From: Streptomyces roseifaciens
Lineage (GTDB): Bacteria > Actinomycetota > Actinomycetes > Streptomycetales > Streptomycetaceae
Direction: 5' to 3'
Assembly (NCBI RefSeq): GCF_001445655.1
Contig: NZ_LNBE01000001.1
Span: forward strand, 377,061-441,060
Length of the DNA: 64,000 nt
In this document: piece by piece, positions 38,242 to 46,812 of the stretch
Layout: each line of letters begins with the position of its first letter
Position numbering within the stretch: the stretch's first letter is position 1
The notes under the pieces: generated by a model
Told to the model about the DNA's origin: nothing
Seen by the model: the letters and a program-made list of their open reading frames with translations, nothing else
Databases searched by the model: none
Translations under genes and position numbers: made by a program

Positions 38242-38570
38242 GCGAGCAGGAAACGCTGGACCTCGGCGTGGGTCATCGGCCCGGCGCTGCGTGCCGCCAC
38301 CGCACCTTCTTTGAGCAGGACGATGGACGGGGCTCCGGTGACGCCGTATCGCTTGGTCGCCTCCGGGCAGCGGGTGATATCGATCTTGATGGCTGTCAGG
38401 CGGTCCGCGTACTCCTCGGCGATCCGACCCACGACAAGGTCCATGGCCCGGCACGCTTCGATCGCCTTCGGCCACGTCCCGCAGAAGTAGGCGAGGACCG
38501 GGCCATCGCTCATCCTGAGGACGAAGTCGACCTCCGCATCCTCCAGTGGCTGGTGAACGCGCCGTGGCAT
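38232..38570 (-). CDS. Thioredoxin-fold protein lacking the CxxC active site
   Basis: ATG 38570 follows AGGAGctccg. The 112-residue product has the thioredoxin outline: G-P-V-L-A-Y-F near residue 24-30, a mid-helix, I-K-I-D-I-T-R-C-P-E-A-T-K-R-Y-G-V-T-G-A-P-S (the cis-Pro loop), then I-V-L-L-K-E-G and a C-terminal helix. Where thioredoxins have W-C-x-x-C, this one has F-C-G-T-W-P-K-A with the next Cys several residues on, so normal disulfide exchange is unlikely. It may be a binding-only thioredoxin-like protein. The role is unknown, and the neighbours are decayed genes. Confidence 0.75.
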   Translation of the reverse strand: MPRRVHQPLEDAEVDFVLRMSDGPVLAYFCGTWPKAIEACRAMDLVVGRIAEEYADRLTAIKIDITRCPEATKRYGVTGAPSIVLLKEGAVAARSAGPMTHAEVQRFLLAHF

Positions 38571-38817
38571 CGGAGCTCCTGACCTCGTGATCGACGTACC
38601 GGGGGCACCATCATCGCCTGCGACACGCGCGTCCGACGCCGGCCGCGGCCAGGTCCCGGTCTTCACCGGGTCCAGGGCGTGGGCCGGGGCTGCGTCGACT
38701 TGTCCGCCGGCACGGTCCCCTGGAGGGCACTTCGGCATCAGGGGCCGCTTCGGGTCTCCCTGCGTGCCTGTGCATGCGGCTCAAGTGCTTTGACGTGGCA
38801 ATGTCAGAATATTGATC

Positions 38818-40425
38818 ATGAGTGACCGTCGGCCCGAACGGCCCGAGCCGCCCCAAGAGGCCCCGCCGCCCGAGCCCGTTGACGCCCCGGAGCCGGCGAA
38901 GGCGGCGGATACGGACTCCGGTACGGGCCCGGCGGAAGCGCCGGAACCGGCGGACGCGCGCGACGCAGGCGCCGGGCAGGGGGACGACGCTCCGGAGCCG
39001 GCGACTGCAGAGGAAGCGGGCAGCGCACCGGAGACCAGTGACGCACCGGAGCCGGGATCCGAGCAGCCGGACGCCGAGGCCCCGGAACCACAGAGCGCGG
39101 AAGGTCCGGACTCCGGCACAAGCCCGGCAGACGCCCCGCAGCCGGCGGACGCGCGCGACGCGGACATCGAGCAGGCTGACGACGCTCCGGAGCCGGCGGA
39201 CGCAGAGGAAGCCGACAGCGCACCGGAGAAGACCGGCACCCCGGAGCCGGAGACCGAGCAGCCCGACACCGACGTCCCGGAGCCGACGGGCGCGGAGGAC
39301 TCGCAGGAAGCGGGTGCCGGGGAAGCGGACGAGGCCCCGGAGCCGGAGGCCGTAGAGGAATCCGACAGCGCACCCGAGGAAACCGACACCCTGGAGCCGG
39401 AAGCCGAGCAGTGGGACGCCGAGGCTCCGGAACCGGCGACTGCTGAGGAAGCAGACTTCGAAACCGGCCCGGCGGACGCACGCGAGGCGGATGCCGACCA
39501 GGCAGACGACGCCCCGGAACCGGCGGACGCAGAAGAAGCCGACATCCCGGAGCCGGAGGCTGAGCAGGCCGACGCCGACGCGCCGGAATCCGTGGACGCG
39601 GCTGACGCAGATTCCGAAGCAGGTCCCGTAGGTGCGCACGATGCGGGCGCCGAGCAGACGGACGATGCTCCGGAACCGGCGACTGCTGAGGACGCAGACT
39701 CCGGGGAGGAACCCGGCAGCGGCGGTGCGCAGAACGCCGAGTCGCCGGCGGGGACCGACGAGCCTGGCGACGACGGGGATCCGGAGGGGCAGGAAGCGGG
39801 CACCGGTGAAGACGGTGAAGACGCCGAGGAGGAGTCGGAGTCCACGGAGGGAGGCGACGACGAGGGCGATGTTGAACGCAAGGCCGAGACAGATGCCAAG
39901 ATCGCAGAGTTCGAAAGCCAAGGCCACGGTCCGCAACGACACCTGCACCCGAGTACCGAGGCTCTGAAGGCCCGGAAGGGCGAACCGAAGGTCGGCGACA
40001 ACGGCGACGTGAAATTCAAGGGCAACGGCCATGTCGAGACCAAGCGCCACGTGAACCCGGAGACCGGCCGCGTCAAGGACGTCAAGGCGAATGGTGGAAC
40101 CAGGCCTCACGGCTGCGGGGATTATGCGACCAAGTTCGAGAACGCCGAGGACTACGTCAAAGCCGAGCAGTACCTGCGTCAAAAGGCGGAGCAGACCGGA
40201 AAGCCCAAAGTCAACGCCACCATCGAGGAGATCTTCGGCCCGGGCGACCATTCAGGTAAATTCGAGGGATATTACGTCGATCCCGTGAAACCCAAGAATA
40301 AAGACGGAACCGTCAATCATCTTCCCGTGGACTTCCGTGGAGGGCGCATTGTCGCTGAATTCAACGAAAGTACCGGCGGACTGCATACGATGTACCCCGA
40401 CCCCAGGGCCGGACGACACCCTTAG
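38818..40425 (+). CDS. Candidate polymorphic toxin with acidic repeat N-terminus
   Basis: 535 residues. Residues 1-350 are an extremely acidic, repetitive region built from D-A-P-E-P-A-D-A-E-E-A-D-like units, probably disordered. From about 351 the sequence changes to a compact, basic/aromatic domain (K-V-G-D-N-G-D-V-K-F-K-G-N-G-H, then N-G-G-T-R-P-H-G-C-G-D-Y). It ends with G-Y-Y-V-D-P-V-K-P, L-P-V-D-F-R-G-G-R-I-V-A-E-F-N and L-H-T-M-Y-P-D-P, the style of a nuclease-type toxin tip. A small gene follows after 9 bases, as immunity genes do. No signal peptide or export domain is seen, so delivery is unclear. An anti-phage or plasmid-maintenance toxin is an alternative. Confidence 0.6.
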   Translation: MSDRRPERPEPPQEAPPPEPVDAPEPAKAADTDSGTGPAEAPEPADARDAGAGQGDDAPEPATAEEAGSAPETSDAPEPGSEQPDAEAPEPQSAEGPDSGTSPADAPQPADARDADIEQADDAPEPADAEEADSAPEKTGTPEPETEQPDTDVPEPTGAEDSQEAGAGEADEAPEPEAVEESDSAPEETDTLEPEAEQWDAEAPEPATAEEADFETGPADAREADADQADDAPEPADAEEADIPEPEAEQADADAPESVDAADADSEAGPVGAHDAGAEQTDDAPEPATAEDADSGEEPGSGGAQNAESPAGTDEPGDDGDPEGQEAGTGEDGEDAEEESESTEGGDDEGDVERKAETDAKIAEFESQGHGPQRHLHPSTEALKARKGEPKVGDNGDVKFKGNGHVETKRHVNPETGRVKDVKANGGTRPHGCGDYATKFENAEDYVKAEQYLRQKAEQTGKPKVNATIEEIFGPGDHSGKFEGYYVDPVKPKNKDGTVNHLPVDFRGGRIVAEFNESTGGLHTMYPDPRAGRHP

Positions 40426-40434
40426 GGAAGCTCC

Positions 40435-40755
40435 ATGGACGAAAATACTCAAGACTTCATCAGCAGCGCATTCGGCCCCTCGTACATCAATGAGCCCGAG
40501 GTTCTCAAGGCGAACCTGGTGCACAGCCTCAGCGCGCCGGGCATCTTCACGAAGACCCGTAAGGCTCAGCGCGACGGGTTCGCCCAGGTGATCCGCAACC
40601 GCGAGATGTCGCTGACGGACTGGGACATCATCACGGAGGGCGTGATCCGCTTCCCGACCGAGGACGAGATGTACGTGTTCCTCCAGGCGTCGTACGACTA
40701 CTTCTTCGGCGACGCCCCGGAGCCGCCGGACTACCCGGAGAGTGATGAGGACTGA
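40435..40755 (+). CDS. Candidate immunity protein
   Basis: A 106-residue acidic protein (M-D-E-N-T-Q-D-F-I-S-S-A-F, ending P-D-Y-P-E-S-D-E-D) that starts 9 bases after the candidate toxin, with AGGGAAG upstream of the ATG. Small acidic partners directly downstream of toxin-tip domains are the rule for polymorphic toxin systems. The lower-GC, A/T-richer junction (40250-40450) is shared by the toxin C-terminus and this gene, as expected if the tip/immunity cassette was acquired together. Identity as immunity is inferred from position and composition. Confidence 0.6.
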   Translation: MDENTQDFISSAFGPSYINEPEVLKANLVHSLSAPGIFTKTRKAQRDGFAQVIRNREMSLTDWDIITEGVIRFPTEDEMYVFLQASYDYFFGDAPEPPDYPESDED

Positions 40756-41019
40756 CGTGGGCGAGCGTCAAACGCTGTCAGGGCGGTCGAGTTCGGGGCC
40801 GATGAGGCTTTTGCGGATGCCTGCGGGATGTCTGCGGGATGCCTGCGACTTCCTGTTCGGGAGAAGCGGGAAGCAGGCTGTCCTCCCGAAAGGCTGACGG
40901 TCATGGGATTCGCGGCAGGACATGGGCCGGCCCTGCCTGGTGGCGGGGGCCGGCACCCCCTGCTCCGGTGAGGGTTCCGCCCGGTTCCTGGCGCCCGGCA
41001 CCGCGGACACGCCACTGTC

Positions 41020-41310
41020 GAAGACCACATCCGGTGCGGCAAGGACATCGGATTCGGCCGCTTGCCCTCCCGCCACTTCGCCATCGACGCGGCCTGGCCC
41101 GAACTCGGCCTCGCAGCGATCGGCCTCCTGTCTGGACCCGCGTTTGCTACTGGACTGCGGGCCGGCCGATGCCGAGCCCAGGGGAGACTTCGTTACCGGC
41201 TGCTGCACGTCGCCGCCCGCCTCATCCAGCAGCACCTCCGCATCCGCACGCGGCACCCCGCCGTCGTGCCGGGGCCGGTGACCGCGCGACTGCCGGCAGG
41301 CCAACAGCCT
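41020..41310 (+). pseudogene. Remnant of an IS1380-type transposase (C-terminal part)
   Basis: The plus-strand frame reads I-R-C-G-K-D-I-G-F-G-R-L-P-S-R-H-F-A-I, then A-A-W-P-E-L, and later L-R-Y-R-L-L-H-V-A-A-R-L. This is the C-terminal signature of IS1380/IS4-like transposases common in Streptomyces. The start and catalytic core are absent and the last part drifts. It marks an old insertion in the decayed interval between the toxin pair and the tap-like operon. The rest of 40756-41646 shows no gene. Confidence 0.7.
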
Positions 41311-41646
41311 TCTCCTCCAGCCCGTAGCAGGCGGCGATCCGGCAAAGAAGCGGCAACGTCGTCCTTGGTGAGAGGAGACAGACGGAAAACCCCCGGGAAC
41401 CATCCCTCATTCCCGGAAATCACAGCTTCCGAGTGCTGATACCTCCCTTCTCGGGCAGCTCGGCCGCGTCGCTGGTGCGACCGCGGAGCCCAACAACCAC
41501 GAGTACGTCACCACTCGTCGGCTTCACCGCCTAGAACCCAGGCCCGGCAGGATGCGGAGCAGTTCCTGCCACCCTCGTGATGGCGCGCGGTGAGGTCTGC
41601 TGGTCGCGGCCGCACGGCCGCTGGGTATTCCTGATCTCATCGCTTT

Positions 41647-42060
41647 TCAGGAAGAGCGGTCGGGCCATTCAAGATCGCGCACGGATGGTGGCAGGACCGG
41701 TTGATAGCCGGAGTTGGTGTGGGAACGGCGGTTGCGGCGGCGCGCCCGTAGTCGCACTCCGCCGGACGTCGGTGCGCGTACGGGGGCCGGAGGGCGGGGA
41801 GCCCCGAAGGTATGGCGCAGCGGCTCGTCAAGAAGTGCGTCGGCTGCAGCGCGGATAAAAGGACCCAGGGGGAGGAGAAACGGTTGGTGAGGAGGCCCCG
41901 GGTGGCAGCCCACAGTTCAGCTGCCTCGGCGGTGGTCGTGAATCGGCTCTGCTCGAAATGGTCCATCCAAGCCGCGAACTCATCCCATGCAGGTGAGACG
42001 TCGCCGATTCCCATCCGGTCGGCGAGAGCGCGGTAGGCGGTGTGGGAGGCATCCTTCTCG
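41647..42060 (-). pseudogene. Remnant of an MpaB-family oxygenase (DUF2236-like)
   Basis: The minus strand encodes T-A-Y-R-A-L-A-D-R-M-G-I, then S-P-A-W-D-E-F-A-A-W-M-D-H-F-E, then E-A-A-E-L-W-A-A-T-R-G-L-L-T. A frameshift near 41875-41880 leads to R-A-A-A-D-A-L-L-D-E-P-L-R-H, and the tail ends V-R-D-L-E-W-P-D. This pattern matches the C-terminal part of oxygenase MpaB-family proteins. The N-terminal His-containing region is missing. It is a degraded fragment. Confidence 0.6.
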
Positions 42061-42339
42061 TCCTGGGTCGCGCCGATATGCCCGCGGCGGGCTCCTACCG
42101 TCCGGGCCCCGGCTGCTCCGAGCCCTGCGCCGCCGGGCGCTGGACCTTGTGCGCCCGGGGCGCCTGGCCGATCGGGTCGTGGAGGAAGCGCGCCAGGCGG
42201 AGCGGGACGCGCGGCGTGCATCCCCGTCGGTCTGTGCGTGGGTGGGCCCGCCCAGACCGGTGACCGCCGCCGAACTTGGGCGGGACATGGGGCTTTGTCG
42301 GAATCCTCAGCCGGTCGTGCTCCGGAAGCCAGGCGTGTG

Positions 42340-42376
42340 ACGCATATTCAAGTTTTATTTTCTGACTTTGATGCGT
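42340..42376. promoter_or_regulatory. Inverted repeat in the promoter zone of the tap-like operon
   Basis: ACGCAT (42340-42345) and ATGCGT (42371-42376) face each other across an unusually A/T-rich stretch. Their centres are 31 bases apart, three helical turns, 30-65 bases upstream of the xre start at 42407. This is the layout of an autoregulatory operator for the HTH protein encoded next, though no consensus is known. Confidence 0.5.
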
Positions 42377-42406
42377 AATTTGCATAGCTTCGAGTATGGT
42401 GAGGAT

Positions 42407-42685
42407 ATGGGTTTGGAGGAGACGCTGAGGCTTACGGTGGCTGCGTTGATGCAGGCGACGGGGGATTCGCAGCGGGTGCTCGCTGCGGTGCTCGGGCTGA
42501 CGCAGACGCAGGTCTCGCGCCGGCAGACCGGGGCCACTTCGTGGAGCCTGCGGGACGTCGACGTCCTGGCCGAGCACTACGACGTCGCTGTGCTGGATCT
42601 GCTGGCGGGCCCGACCCGGGCGTGCGAGGCACTACCCGCCGCCCGCCGCCGCGGCAGCAACGCCGAGAAGGGAGCGGCCCGATGA
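42407..42685 (+). CDS. Small XRE-family HTH protein, first gene of the tap-tpg-like operon
   Basis: A 92-residue protein (M-G-L-E-E-T-L-R-L) with a helix-turn-helix (A-A-V-L-G-L-T-Q-T-Q-V-S-R-R-Q-T-G) followed by V-D-V-L-A-E-H-Y-D-V-A-V-L-D-L-L, the usual XRE dimer helix. Its stop overlaps the start of the tap-like gene (ATGA). It probably autoregulates the operon through the inverted repeat just upstream, or forms part of the telomere-binding complex. ATG 42407 is preferred over an upstream in-frame TTG because homology begins there and GAGGAT precedes it. Confidence 0.75.
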   Translation: MGLEETLRLTVAALMQATGDSQRVLAAVLGLTQTQVSRRQTGATSWSLRDVDVLAEHYDVAVLDLLAGPTRACEALPAARRRGSNAEKGAAR

Positions 42686-44280
42686 GTGACTTCGACGCGA
42701 TCGACTCGCTGCTCGCCGCCGTCGGCCCTCAGGCCGAACTCCCCGCCCCCCAGGTCCGCCGGGAGCTGCGGGAGCGGGCCCGGTTGTCGAAAGCCCAGGT
42801 GGCCCGAGCACTCGGGGTGAGCCCTTCTACCGTCGCGGGCTGGGAGAGCGGCCGGGACCCGGCTGGTGAGATCCGCACCAAGTACGCCTACCTGCTGGAC
42901 GGTCTGGCCGCGAAGTTCCCCGACGAGACCAAGCAGGAAACCGCCCTCGCCGCCGGGCAGGAGGCCGCTCCCGTCGCCGAGCCGTCCCCGCCGCCGATCA
43001 CCCGCCCGGCAACCGGTCACCTTTCGCCGGAGACCGTGGAAGGCGGCGATGAGGTGGAGGCCCTCGCCGTGCCGGAGCCGTGTGTGCTCTGCGGCCGCCC
43101 GGCCGTGCACCGGGTGGCGGGTTTCGCCCAGCACCTGGACCCGGCCGACTGCCAGACCACGGCCGTCGTGCCACCCGCCCAGCACGCCCCGACCCCCGTA
43201 CGTCCCGAGGCCACGCAGGCTGGGAAGCCGGCAACAGGCACGCCGCCTGAGCCGCGCCCCTCCGGGCGTTCCCAGGGCCCGGCCCGGCGTGCATTCCAGG
43301 AGCCGTCCGGACCGGCTGATCTGATCGGCCAGGCGGTGCAGGCCGCGCTCGCCGAGCACGAGGGCGACGTGGAAGCCGCGACGACGGCGCTGCTGAAGCG
43401 GGCGATCCCGGATGCCATGCGGCTGCTGGACGAGACCCGCAAGGGCGCCCGTTACGACGTCATCGCCCATCCCTGGATCCCTGACATCCTCAAGAAGCAG
43501 ACCTCCCGCGGCGCCGACCAGATCTGGGAAGCCCGCCCGAAATGGACCCGGGCCGAGCTTCCTCCCGGCTGTCACGAGGTCACCGCGCTCGACATCAACG
43601 GCGCCTACCTCTCCGCTCTCAAGACCCACCTTCCGCTCGGCCAGCTGGAGCACTCGGCCGGTCTCACCCACGACCGGCGCCGAGCCGGCGTCCACCTGAT
43701 CACCCCACCCGAGTGGGAGCACGAGACGGTACTGCCCAACCCGATCGGGAACCGGGACGAGCCCGGCCCCCTGTGGGTGACCGAACCCACCCTGCGCCTC
43801 CTGCTGCGCCTGTCCGGTCCGAAGTACGGCCTGTGCGAGCCTCCGGAGATCCACGAGTCGTACACCTCCGGCGCCACCGAGAACCTCCTGGAGAAGTTCC
43901 GGATCGCCCTCAAGGACGCCCGCGACGCGGCCATCGAACAAGGCGATGACGTCGCTCTGGAATACGTGAAAGCGATGTACTCCAAGTTCGTCTCCACGAT
44001 GGGGGAGTCGAATTACAACCGGGAGCTGTACCGCCCGGACTGGATGCACATCATCCGCTCCCAGGCGTTCTCCAACCTCTGGCTCAAGGCGCTCAAGGCC
44101 CATGACGAGGGGCTGACGGTCGTCCGTGCGATGGGCACCGACGAACTCCACGTCATCGGCGACTGGCGCAATGTCTTTCCCGAAGGCCGGGGCGTTACTG
44201 AGGTCAAGGTGAAGGACACGTACACCGCCGGAATCGACACCACCGAGTACATGGAGACGGAAGGGGAGGGAGAGGAGTAA
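42682..44280 (+). CDS. Telomere-associated protein (Tap)-like
   Basis: 532 residues. An N-terminal XRE HTH (S-K-A-Q-V-A-R-A-L-G-V-S-P-S-T-V-A-G-W-E-S-G-R) is followed by a Pro-rich linker and a zinc-binding motif C-V-L-C-G-R-P at 134-140 with a partner Cys at 157, as in Streptomyces Tap. Tap binds the single-stranded telomere 3' overhang and recruits the terminal protein Tpg. The C-terminal half has A-L-D-I-N-G-A-Y-L-S-A-L (Asp304) and M-G-T-D-E-L-H-V (Asp487), spaced and shaped like motifs A and C of family-B polymerase palm domains, as in Tap C-termini. It is shorter than archetypal Tap (about 740). It overlaps both neighbours by a few bases, giving a tight operon. Confidence 0.72.
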   Translation: MSDFDAIDSLLAAVGPQAELPAPQVRRELRERARLSKAQVARALGVSPSTVAGWESGRDPAGEIRTKYAYLLDGLAAKFPDETKQETALAAGQEAAPVAEPSPPPITRPATGHLSPETVEGGDEVEALAVPEPCVLCGRPAVHRVAGFAQHLDPADCQTTAVVPPAQHAPTPVRPEATQAGKPATGTPPEPRPSGRSQGPARRAFQEPSGPADLIGQAVQAALAEHEGDVEAATTALLKRAIPDAMRLLDETRKGARYDVIAHPWIPDILKKQTSRGADQIWEARPKWTRAELPPGCHEVTALDINGAYLSALKTHLPLGQLEHSAGLTHDRRRAGVHLITPPEWEHETVLPNPIGNRDEPGPLWVTEPTLRLLLRLSGPKYGLCEPPEIHESYTSGATENLLEKFRIALKDARDAAIEQGDDVALEYVKAMYSKFVSTMGESNYNRELYRPDWMHIIRSQAFSNLWLKALKAHDEGLTVVRAMGTDELHVIGDWRNVFPEGRGVTEVKVKDTYTAGIDTTEYMETEGEGEE

Positions 44281-44852
44281 TGCCGGAGAAGAACCTCGAC
44301 TTCGGGAAGTTCGGTGCCCAAGGCATCAAGGGCAGCGAAGCCGTCGCGCGCAAGCTCGACGAGCTCGCGGGCGGCATCGCCACCCCGCTGACCGCCAAGC
44401 GCGGCTGGATAGCGCGTCTGCACTATCTGACGAAGTCGGGCAAGAGCCGCCAGGCCGCGAAGGAGGCGGGGCTGACGGTCACCGACCGGACGCTGAAGGC
44501 GTGGCTGGAGGGCAAGCGGGCGCCGTCGAAGGCGAACCTGGCCAGGATCGACGCCGCGTACCGGGCGGTGCGCCGGCAGAACGTCGCCCGGCACCTCCTC
44601 AAGCGCCTGAACCGCGAGGGACGCGGGACCCGGGTGGAGATCCACCCTCTCGACCAGTCCCAGGTCGCTCGCCCGCTTCAGCGCGTGGTGGAGTACCGGA
44701 CGATGAACGTGCGCCGCTGGGACAAGATCGTCGGGTCCTGGGCGGCTGGCGACTACCAGGGCCTCGACGCGGCCTGGGACGACACGATCGTCGACCTGGG
44801 CTCGCAGTGGGGGCAGTACGAGTACGTCACCAACGTCGGCTTCGCCGCGTAG
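44280..44852 (+). CDS. Terminal protein (Tpg)-like
   Basis: 190 residues, the size of Tpg (about 185). An N-terminal helical region leads to a helix-turn-helix-like segment near 46-90 (R-L-H-Y-L-T-K-S-G-K-S-R-Q-A-A, then V-T-D-R-T-L-K-A-W-L-E-G-K-R-A), a common feature of Tpg proteins. A basic middle and an acidic Trp-rich tail end in Q-Y-E-Y-V-T-N-V-G-F-A-A. Tpg is covalently attached to the 5' DNA ends and primes end patching. Start and upstream stop overlap (TAATG). It diverges from archetypal Tpg, so the assignment rests on size, HTH, position after a tap-like gene and the telomere at the window end. A strong terminator follows. Confidence 0.65.
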   Translation: MPEKNLDFGKFGAQGIKGSEAVARKLDELAGGIATPLTAKRGWIARLHYLTKSGKSRQAAKEAGLTVTDRTLKAWLEGKRAPSKANLARIDAAYRAVRRQNVARHLLKRLNREGRGTRVEIHPLDQSQVARPLQRVVEYRTMNVRRWDKIVGSWAAGDYQGLDAAWDDTIVDLGSQWGQYEYVTNVGFAA

Positions 44853-44864
44853 AAGACCAGCCTC

Positions 44865-44897
44865 GTCAGGGCCCGGATCCTGGATCCGGGCCCTGAC
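44865..44897 (+). terminator. Terminator of the tap-tpg-like operon
   Basis: Sixteen-base perfect arms GTCAGGGCCCGGATCC and its complement, separated by one base, starting 12 bases after the tpg-like stop codon. Confidence 0.85.
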
Positions 44898-44913
44898 ACA
44901 TTCCTGGCCGTCT

Positions 44914-45816
44914 CTACCGGGGGCTCCTGCTGGTCCTGGTGGTGGTCCATCGCATGTCGAGTTGGTCGAGTTCAGCCCGGCGTTGTTTGGTGAGTTTGTG
45001 GGCCCTGCGTCGGGTGTTGTCGAGGATCATGCCGAGCTTCACCTCCAGGAGCTCCTCAGCACCGCCCTGGCGGCCGGCCGGTGCGTCTTCCGCCAGGTGC
45101 TCGACGTGCTTGCGGGGGACGTTGAGGTGCCCTTCCCGGGTGTGGAACTGCCGTGCCGCCCGCAGGTTGAGGGCCCACTTGTCTTCCTGCGTGCGTTTGA
45201 CGGGCCGCTCGTCTGCCTCGGCCGGGGTGAGGCCGAGGACGTTCTCGAGGAGCCATTGCTGGACAGGCAGGAGGCTGTCCCAGCTGAGGCGGCACGTCTG
45301 GGCCCAGCGGCCGAGGTCTTCGCCCTGCACGATCACCTGACCCGCTGCTGCCGGCACCGCCCCACCGCCCTCGACGTGGGCCTGGGCGAGGCGGAAGCGG
45401 CGTTGCCATCCGGTGTCCCAGGCGGGGCACCAGCCGGGGTCGATCTCCTCCAGCGCTTCCCGCCGTGCTTCGGTGAGGGCTTGGGCACTGGACCCGACGG
45501 GAAGGCCAGCCTCGCGGCGCTCGGCGATGGCATCCGCGAGCCGGGCGGCGGTGCGCAAATTCTTCGCCCAGATCCCGACCGGATACCCGTCCCAGACAGC
45601 CGTGGCCGGCGGCAGAAAATGCCCATGAATAGCCGCCCACTCACGGGCAGCCGTCAGTCCTTCTGCGAAGGCGACGTCCTGGTGCGACCACACCATCCCC
45701 AGCCGGTCCAGCTCTTCCACCCGTGTCCTGTTGAGGTTTCCGGCCTTGGCGAACTTCCTCTGGTCCGCCAGCCATGTCCCGAGCGGGAACCCCGCGGGCT
45801 TCCACTGGTCCGGGTG
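44914..45816 (-). pseudogene. C-terminal relic of a TtrA-like terminal helicase
   Basis: The minus strand from 45816 encodes helicase-associated (HA) repeats: G-F-P-L-G-T-W-L-A-D-Q-R-K, E-E-L-D-R-L-G-M-V-W, a second unit with G-H-F-L-P-P, and a final unit with R-E-G-H-L-N-V-P, ending L-D-Q-L-D-M-R-W. This matches the C-terminal half of the two intact helicases near the telomere. The whole SF2 motor domain is missing, and a TAG stands directly before the first repeat. GTG 45720 could start a 268-residue remnant. Its position back-to-back with the tpg-like gene suggests an older chromosome or plasmid end, or a rearrangement between end regions. Confidence 0.75.
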
Positions 45817-46812
45817 CTAAATCCGGGTGTGGTCACTGGGTGCGTGGGCTGCTGGCCAGGTGGTGTAGTGATCGTTTCGGGATGTGATCTGTGGTTCGGT
45901 GAGGCTGTGGGCTGGGGTTTTTGTGGTGTTCGGGATGGCGGCAGGGGTGTGGCGTGCGGGAGTGGTGATCGTTTCGGATTGTAGTGATCGGCGTGGTATT
46001 TGGTTCTGTCTGTCCCGGTCCTGGCGGACTCGGCGCGGGCTGTGGAGAGTCATCTGGACGTCCTGCTGCTGGTGGCGTTCCTGATCGTCGAGCGGACCGG
46101 CGAGGGTCCCTGGTCGCCGGGCAGTAGGCTGCAGGCCACCGCCCACGATGCGCGCCGCACCCTGGACTTCGCCCTGGCCTGGATGGAGCCACGCAGCCGC
46201 GGCCCTGATCCCTCACGATGCTGACCGCACCGTCGATGCCCGCCACCCGTCCGCCGGAAACACCGATGCGGCAGCCGCAGAGCTGAAGGAATTCGCGGAG
46301 GCAGCGGACAGACTGCGCGCCGGCCGCTGCGACGAGAAGGAAGAACGGACCGCCCCCTGCAGCGGAGGAGGCCGACGTCGGGGTCCGGATCCGCACGGGC
46401 AGATCGCGCTGAGCCATGGTTCAGCGGGTACACGTGTCGCAGGCTCTTGGCCTGGGCGGTCCGCGGCCCGCTCCCGCAGGCCGCTGTTCTGCCTGTCACC
46501 GCCGCCGGCTCGTCCTACGTCCGCCCCCATGGGGCCGCTCACCGCCCAGGGAGGTCAGCGAACCGGCCGCGACCGGGCCCCCGATAGTCGACGGGGGTTC
46601 TTGGTGCGTCCCATGTCCGCCCGGCCCACCTGACAGCTGCCCCAGCGAAGCCCTCTCCCGGGTCCTCCTCGACAAAGCCCCCCAGCGGCCGCCACCGGCT
46701 GTCAGCGCGAGGGGAACGCCCCGGTGACCTTCCGCTCAGGTGCACCCTGGCTGCTGGCCGTCTTGTCAGGGAAACCGCATGTCGGGCAGCGGATCATCGT
46801 TAGGATCACTCG
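45817..46812. other. Gene-poor region with a direct repeat
   Basis: About 1 kb before the conflict-system operon. The first part is G/T-rich with a direct repeat (45868 and 45965). A plus-strand frame near 46000-46224 (E-S-H-L-D-V-L-L-L-V-A-F-L-I-V-E-R, then D-A-R-R-T-L-D-F-A-L-A-W) and a second-frame continuation to about 46360 may be a decayed small gene. Nothing else is supportable. Confidence 0.4.
45868..45989 (+). repeat. Iteron-like direct repeat
   Basis: GTGATCGTTTCGG occurs at 45868 and 45965 in the same orientation. Both copies are followed within 10 bases by GT(A/G)...TGATC, and the spacing is 97 bases. The blocks are A/T-richer than the surroundings and could be protein-binding sites. 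Confidence 0.55.

Noticed and set aside
38611..40251. Minus-strand Leu/Arg-rich frame opposite the acidic toxin leader
   Set aside because: It is the complement of the DAPEP-type repeats and looks membrane-like only because of that repeat composition.
42577..44151. Long minus-strand open frame opposite the tap-like gene
   Set aside because: Low-complexity Gly/Val/Leu-rich sequence with no motifs; the plus strand has HTH and cysteine motifs and overlapping operon starts.
42682..44280. True family-B DNA polymerase
   Set aside because: Only motif A- and C-like segments are seen; no exonuclease domain and motif C lacks the D-T-D arrangement, so Tap-like is the safer call.
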